Of a stretch of 9,577 nucleotides of DNA, positions 6,775 through 9,577 are shown piece by piece (within the stretch, counting starts at the first letter, position 1; every line of letters starts with the position of its first letter). The notes beneath the pieces were generated by a model. That model did no database searches. It worked only from the letters and a program-made list of their open reading frames with translations, and was not told the origin of the DNA. Made by a program: the position numbers and the translations under genes. The stretch comes from Flavobacteriales bacterium (GTDB lineage Bacteria > Bacteroidota > Bacteroidia > Flavobacteriales > Parvicellaceae), in NCBI GenBank assembly GCA_014239715.1, contig JAAZYJ010000247.1:1-9577 (forward strand), written 5' to 3'.

Positions 6775-9546
6775 ATGTTGAAAACAGTATTTCTATTTTT
6801 CCTGATCAGTATTGCCCTTAGCTCTTTTTGTCAAAAGAGACTGATCGACCACACAACTTATGATGAATGGAAAGAGATCAAGCATGAACAGATCTCAGAC
6901 AGCGGAACAAGGATTGTTTTCGAAGTGAGGCCACTTGCAGGTGATGGGACTCTTTGCGTATCAGACGGGTCTTCATCAATCAGCCTTATCGATAGAGGAA
7001 AGGCAGCACAGGTCACCGCTGATGGAAACACAGTTGCTTTTAAGATCGGACAACCCCATGATACCATAAGGCAGCTGCAGATCAAAAAAGTAAAAAAGAA
7101 CAAAATGCCAAAAGACAGCGCCGGTATCTGGCATAAGAATGCAGATACACTAATGCTCTTTAACAAGGTGAAGAAAGTAACGGTTTCTGAAAAAGGAGCA
7201 GATTGGGTGATCATGGAATTTGACGATAAAGACAGATTTAAAATTGTGCCGAAAAAAAAGAAAAAGTGTTTTCTGAGAAAAAAGAAACCGGCACCCCCGA
7301 AGAAGGAAGAAAAGGGAAACCCAACGCTTTTCATTAATGCATCAACCGGAAAACGACACGAACTCGAGAAAACAAGTGAATATGTCTTTTCCCGGAATGC
7401 GGAAAAAATAGCCTATGTCAGAAATTATACCGTCTCGGATAGCCTGGATACAACCTCAGTTTACATATACTACACGAAAAATGGGGAAACTGAAAGGGTG
7501 TTTCATCGAGTCGGCGTCTCAAAAAATTTATTCTTCAACGATCAGGAATCCACTTTGGGCTTTATGACCTCTGCCGACACAGGAAACGTCAAAAATTACC
7601 AGCTCTACCTTCATTCGGGTGAGGAAGTGAAACAACCAATTAAACAAGAGTGGCTGCCGGAAGGCTGGGGAGTCAACGACTACCACAATGCTTATTTTTC
7701 GCCGAATGGAGAACGCGTTTTTTTGTTCATTTCTCCACTGAAGGAAGAGGAACCGGAAGATACGGTTACCGAAGACGAAAAAGCAGTTTTGGATGTGTGG
7801 AACTATAAAGACGGGAGGCTGCAGCCCCAACAGCTCCGATATCAAAAAAGAGACAGGAACATGGGCTACATGGCCGTGTGGAACAGGTCTGCGAACACCT
7901 TCGCACAGGTAGGCAGCGCAGACCTTGGTTTTATTGGCAATCATACCATGAGGGGGGATGGAAGATACTGTCTCGGCGCAACCCAGAAGCCTTACGAAAA
8001 GCTAATGTCATGGGACAGCTGGTATTACGATTACTACAGGATCGATACGGAGACCGGCAAAAGAGTTCAGCTTGCAGAAAAGGTACAGTACAGGGTTTCT
8101 TTTTCTCCGGACGGTCAGTGGTTTATCTACTTCAGCCAAAAGGACACCAGCTGGCATTCTGTGAATTGTGAAACGCTTGAGGACAAGAGTATAACGAAGG
8201 AAATTAGTGCGCGGTTTGATGATGAAGACGACGATCACCCAATGCTTCCGGACCCATATGGAGTAGCCGGATGGACTAAAACGGAAGACGTGCTGATCTA
8301 CGACAAGTACAACGTCTGGAGAATTAATATGAAAAATGAGTTCCCCCCTCAGAACCTTACCCGGACCAGAGGCTCTGGGTGGTCATACAGGTATTGGCGC
8401 GCAGACCCGGATGAACATTTTATTGACCTGACCGACGTCACCTATTGGTTAGGATTCAACTATGATACCAAAGCAATTTCTATTGGGGCACTTGGACGAC
8501 AGACCATCAGAAATATTTACAGAGAAGACGCACAATTCAAAGTGCTGCATAAAGCCAAGGAGTCGAATGAGGTATTGTTCCGAACCCAGAGCTTTGTCAG
8601 CTATGCGGATCTGAAATTGACCACAATGGATTTCAGTGAAATAAAAACGATAACCGAGGCCAACCCACAGCAGTCTGAATACAATTGGGGCACAGTTGAG
8701 CCCGTCTCCTGGAAGAGCTATAGTGGGTTAGAACTGGATGGGCTGTTATACAAACCGGAGGATTTTGACCCCTCAAAGAAATACCCGATGATGGTCTATT
8801 TTTACGAAACCTATTCCAATAAAATTCATCGGCATTACCCTCCTAGGCCAACAGCCTCGATCATATATCCATCTGAATATACCAGCAACGGATACATCGT
8901 ATTTATCCCGGACATAAAATACATCGATGGCCACCCCGCAAAAAGCGCCTACGACTGCATTGTGTCCGGAACAGATTACCTTACCGGGAAACACGAATGG
9001 ATAGATTCGACCAGGATGGCACTGCAGGGCCAAAGCTGGGGCGGATATCAAACCGCAATGCTGGTTACAATGACCAACAAATACAAGTGCGCTATGGCAG
9101 GCGCACCCGTTAGTAACATGACCAGTGCCTACGGCGGGATCAGATGGGGGAGTGGCTTAAGCAGGATGTTTCAGTACGAAAAATCGCAAACAAGGCTTGG
9201 GGGAACACTATGGGACAGCCTTGACGTGTACATCGAAAACTCACCGATCTTTTTCGCACCCAAAGTGGAAACCCCGCTGCTCATCATGCACAACGATAAC
9301 GACGGATCCGTACCCTGGTACCAGGGGATCGAGTACTTTGTTGCCCTACGGCGACTGAACAAGCCTGTTTGGATGCTGAACTATAACGGTGACGCACATA
9401 ACCTAAGAAAACAAGCAAACATGCGAGACCTTAGCAGAAGGATGAGGCAGTTCTTCGACCATTATTTAAAGGATGCCCCTGAGCCTAAGTGGATGAAAGA
9501 AGGTATTCCCGCTGTTGATAAGGGAAAAGACTACGGATGGGAATAA
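6775..9546 (+). CDS. Secreted S9 (prolyl oligopeptidase) family serine peptidase
   Basis: A serine peptidase of the S9 superfamily (923 residues), which cleaves short peptides, and probably exported to the periplasm or envelope. A signal peptide (about 1-20, ending FCQ) precedes a long propeller region (to about 630) with PD40-like motifs FSPNG (308-312) and FSPDG (443-447) and the acidic stretch DDEDDDHP (482-489). The C-terminal alpha/beta-hydrolase domain (about 650-900) holds the full triad: Ser754 in GQSWGGY, Asp843 in HNDNDGSVPW and His875 in GDAHN. It is therefore probably active. SSFC is not a good lipobox (Phe before Cys). There is no T9SS C-terminal domain despite the nearby porZ. 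A Lys/Pro-rich insert (160-181, 14 Lys including R/K clusters) looks like a basic linker or loop. The 58-base gap after the receptor holds no clear terminator or promoter, so it may belong to the same operon. Exact substrate is unknown. Confidence 0.9.
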   Translation: MLKTVFLFFLISIALSSFCQKRLIDHTTYDEWKEIKHEQISDSGTRIVFEVRPLAGDGTLCVSDGSSSISLIDRGKAAQVTADGNTVAFKIGQPHDTIRQLQIKKVKKNKMPKDSAGIWHKNADTLMLFNKVKKVTVSEKGADWVIMEFDDKDRFKIVPKKKKKCFLRKKKPAPPKKEEKGNPTLFINASTGKRHELEKTSEYVFSRNAEKIAYVRNYTVSDSLDTTSVYIYYTKNGETERVFHRVGVSKNLFFNDQESTLGFMTSADTGNVKNYQLYLHSGEEVKQPIKQEWLPEGWGVNDYHNAYFSPNGERVFLFISPLKEEEPEDTVTEDEKAVLDVWNYKDGRLQPQQLRYQKRDRNMGYMAVWNRSANTFAQVGSADLGFIGNHTMRGDGRYCLGATQKPYEKLMSWDSWYYDYYRIDTETGKRVQLAEKVQYRVSFSPDGQWFIYFSQKDTSWHSVNCETLEDKSITKEISARFDDEDDDHPMLPDPYGVAGWTKTEDVLIYDKYNVWRINMKNEFPPQNLTRTRGSGWSYRYWRADPDEHFIDLTDVTYWLGFNYDTKAISIGALGRQTIRNIYREDAQFKVLHKAKESNEVLFRTQSFVSYADLKLTTMDFSEIKTITEANPQQSEYNWGTVEPVSWKSYSGLELDGLLYKPEDFDPSKKYPMMVYFYETYSNKIHRHYPPRPTASIIYPSEYTSNGYIVFIPDIKYIDGHPAKSAYDCIVSGTDYLTGKHEWIDSTRMALQGQSWGGYQTAMLVTMTNKYKCAMAGAPVSNMTSAYGGIRWGSGLSRMFQYEKSQTRLGGTLWDSLDVYIENSPIFFAPKVETPLLIMHNDNDGSVPWYQGIEYFVALRRLNKPVWMLNYNGDAHNLRKQANMRDLSRRMRQFFDHYLKDAPEPKWMKEGIPAVDKGKDYGWE

Positions 9547-9577
9547 TATGACAATTATTTTTTAGACACCTTTACTG

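Noticed and set aside
6858..7334. Minus-strand frame of 158 codons under the S9 peptidase
   Set aside because: Its Phe-rich, Ser-rich sequence is the complement of the Lys-rich coding of the peptidase; no start signal or domain is visible.
9547..9577. Possible start of a further gene at the right edge
   Set aside because: Only 31 bases remain; the ATG at 9548 runs into a stop after five codons and no promoter box is clear.

Overview
The window looks like Bacteroidota chromosomal DNA with the end of an integrated mobile element on its left. The lineage call rests on a PorZ-type propeller protein of the type IX secretion system (T9SS), a TonB-dependent receptor with an N-terminal carboxypeptidase-regulatory-like domain, TAnnTTTG promoter boxes, the absence of Shine-Dalgarno sequences, and a tRNA gene without an encoded CCA end. 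I cannot place it at genus level.

Layout. Positions 3-1145 hold the 3' part of a large serine recombinase whose catalytic domain lies upstream of the window. Sampled stretches of it are about 32-35% GC, against about 42-52% in sampled stretches to the right, which fits a foreign origin. Its reading frame does not stop before the chromosome: it runs through a terminator hairpin (964-1010) and antisense through a complete tRNA-Arg(UCG) gene (1015-1088, minus strand), and ends at 1145. The tRNA is the likely integration target. A 47-base gap follows, with candidate divergent promoter boxes for the tRNA (minus) and porZ (plus).

The rest is backbone, all on the plus strand: porZ (1193-3520), recO (3565-4284), a TonB-dependent receptor (4281-6716) that overlaps recO by ATGA, and a secreted S9-family serine peptidase (6775-9546). 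No gene-free stretch is longer than 60 bases.

How the genes may work together. PorZ is a surface component of the T9SS. RecO is a recombinational repair mediator in the cytoplasm. The receptor takes up an unknown ligand across the outer membrane, and the S9 peptidase degrades peptides in the envelope. recO and the receptor are very probably cotranscribed and translationally coupled. The peptidase may be in the same operon, but no functional link between repair and uptake is evident. I see no clearly new multi-gene system. The points most worth a second look are the recombinase/tRNA junction, a covaried tertiary base pair in the tRNA, and a receptor of the haemoglobin/transferrin-like type that lacks the expected haem-binding histidine.
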